This document shows, piece by piece, positions 5,643 to 6,059 of a stretch of 6,059 nucleotides of DNA. The stretch is taken from contig JAICQC010000282.1 in the NCBI GenBank assembly GCA_025938055.1, positions 1 to 6,059 on the forward strand. The letters are read 5' to 3'. The first letter of the stretch is position 1. The number at the start of each line of letters is the position of its first letter. The position numbers and the translations under genes are program-made. A model generated the notes under the pieces. It was not told the DNA's origin and searched no databases. It saw only the letters and a list, made by a program, of their open reading frames with translations. This stretch comes from Anaerolineales bacterium (GTDB lineage: Bacteria; Chloroflexota; Anaerolineae; Anaerolineales; Villigracilaceae).

Positions 5643-5748
5643 TATGAATCTCGAATTCAAACGATTGAATGAAATAGACTGCTCCGAAATTGCCGCCCTC
5701 AACACGAATCCATGGGTGATGCATCAGAACAGGGAGAACAACTCATGA
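5643..5748 (+). pseudogene. N-terminal fragment resembling a GNAT acetyltransferase
   Basis: A 34-codon frame begins MNLEFKRLNEIDCSEIAALNTNPWVMHQ and ends NRENNS at TGA 5746-5748. The pattern of a short strand, then an acidic-helix segment EIAALxxNPxV followed by a basic or polar pair, resembles the start of GNAT N-acetyltransferases of about 170-180 residues. The acetyl-CoA-binding core is absent. The match seems to stop near MHQ, just before the ribosome site (AGGGAG, 5731-5736) of the next gene, suggesting a deletion joined the two. The stop overlaps the next ATG (ATGA at 5745-5748). It could instead be a short leader peptide coupled to the next gene. The ribosome site before 5643 is poor. 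The family assignment rests on memory of a short stretch. Confidence 0.4.
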
Positions 5749-6059
5749 ATGCCTCAACGAAGAGCCATCGTCTTTCCATTGACCTGCTGACCATTCTGGC
5801 AATCGGTATCGTTTCATTCATAATCAAAAATGTGATCCATGAGGCGCTGGGGCACGGCGGCGCCTGTCTCCTGGTCGGAGGCACGCCACTGGTGCTCTCG
5901 TCGGCACACTTCGAATGTAATACTGCCTCCGTAAGCGACGCAGGTGGCCGCTTTATCTCTGCGGCGGGGACACTCGTCAACTTCATAGCTGCCTATTTCT
6001 TCTGGCTGGCATTCCGCCGCACGGCGGTCACATCACCAACATTGCGTTACTTCCTCTGG
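5745..6059 (+). CDS. Membrane protein with an HExxGH motif, putative metallopeptidase-like (partial, runs off the window)
   Basis: The frame is open from ATG 5745 to the last base, giving 105 residues without a stop. AGGGAG at 5731-5736, eight bases upstream, supports the start. After a short polar N-terminus comes a hydrophobic helix (residues ~11-30, SIDLLTILAIGIVSFIIKNV) that runs straight into IHEALGHGG (H32, E33, H37). A loop follows with HFECNTASVSDAGGRF, then a second helix (~70-90, FISAAGTLVNFIAAYFFWLAF). A helix carrying HE and a nearby H, followed by an AAGTLVN helix, recalls membrane zinc peptidases of the site-2 (M50) kind, but spacing here is HExxGH (five residues from H32 to H37) rather than HExxH. 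Peptidase activity is therefore only a guess. The C-terminal half and any third metal ligand lie outside the window. Confidence 0.75.
   Translation, partial: MNASTKSHRLSIDLLTILAIGIVSFIIKNVIHEALGHGGACLLVGGTPLVLSSAHFECNTASVSDAGGRFISAAGTLVNFIAAYFFWLAFRRTAVTSPTLRYFLW

Noticed and set aside
1..6059. CRISPR arrays, tRNA genes, insertion sequences or phage attachment sites
   Set aside because: No regularly spaced direct repeats, no tRNA cloverleaf, no transposase-like frame and no flanking duplications were found by eye.

Overview
This 6.06 kb window looks like bacterial chromosome, probably from Chloroflexota of the Anaerolineae type. That placement is an inference from the style of the ABC exporter, the mix of small one-gene families (VOC, CPBP, DUF6632, DinB, GNAT) and the extragenic repeat sequences. 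No rRNA, ribosomal protein or other marker gene is present to confirm it. Base composition is mixed: the first ~340 bases are AT-rich, while the exporter gene is GC-rich. There is no tRNA, rRNA, transposase, CRISPR array or phage gene.

Layout from left to right. Positions 1-439 hold no recognisable gene, only a promoter-like pair and a stem-loop. Positions 440-811 are a VOC (glyoxalase-fold) gene broken by one in-frame amber codon. It ends at a strong hairpin (831-857) shared with a convergent minus-strand CPBP/CAAX-type membrane protease. The protease keeps its catalytic half (889-1335) but has lost its N-terminal half. Positions 1511-2367 are a two-gene plus-strand unit with overlapping stop and start: a four-helix DUF6632-like membrane protein and a DinB-fold protein with a three-histidine metal site. 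A highly palindromic spacer (2384-2480) separates it from a convergent full-length ABC exporter (2494-4542, minus). Divergent from the exporter, after a spacer with a 7-8 bp tandem repeat, lies a secreted alpha-carbonic anhydrase lipoprotein (4866-5627, GTG start). It is followed by a 34-codon fragment resembling the N-terminus of a GNAT acetyltransferase (5643-5748). The fragment overlaps the start of a membrane protein with an HEALGH motif (5745 onward), which runs off the window.

The genes do not form one pathway. This is an accessory-type region of small independent genes, three of which (VOC, CPBP, GNAT) are damaged or truncated. The most unusual element is inside the exporter. The loop between the aromatic A-loop region and Walker A is about 80 residues longer than usual and is partly encoded by repeat DNA. 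It holds two copies of an approximately 21-bp repeat, one split by a 12-bp palindromic insert, flanking a 7-bp tandem array. All of it is read through in frame. This looks like extragenic repeat DNA absorbed into a protein. No clearly new multi-gene system is visible.
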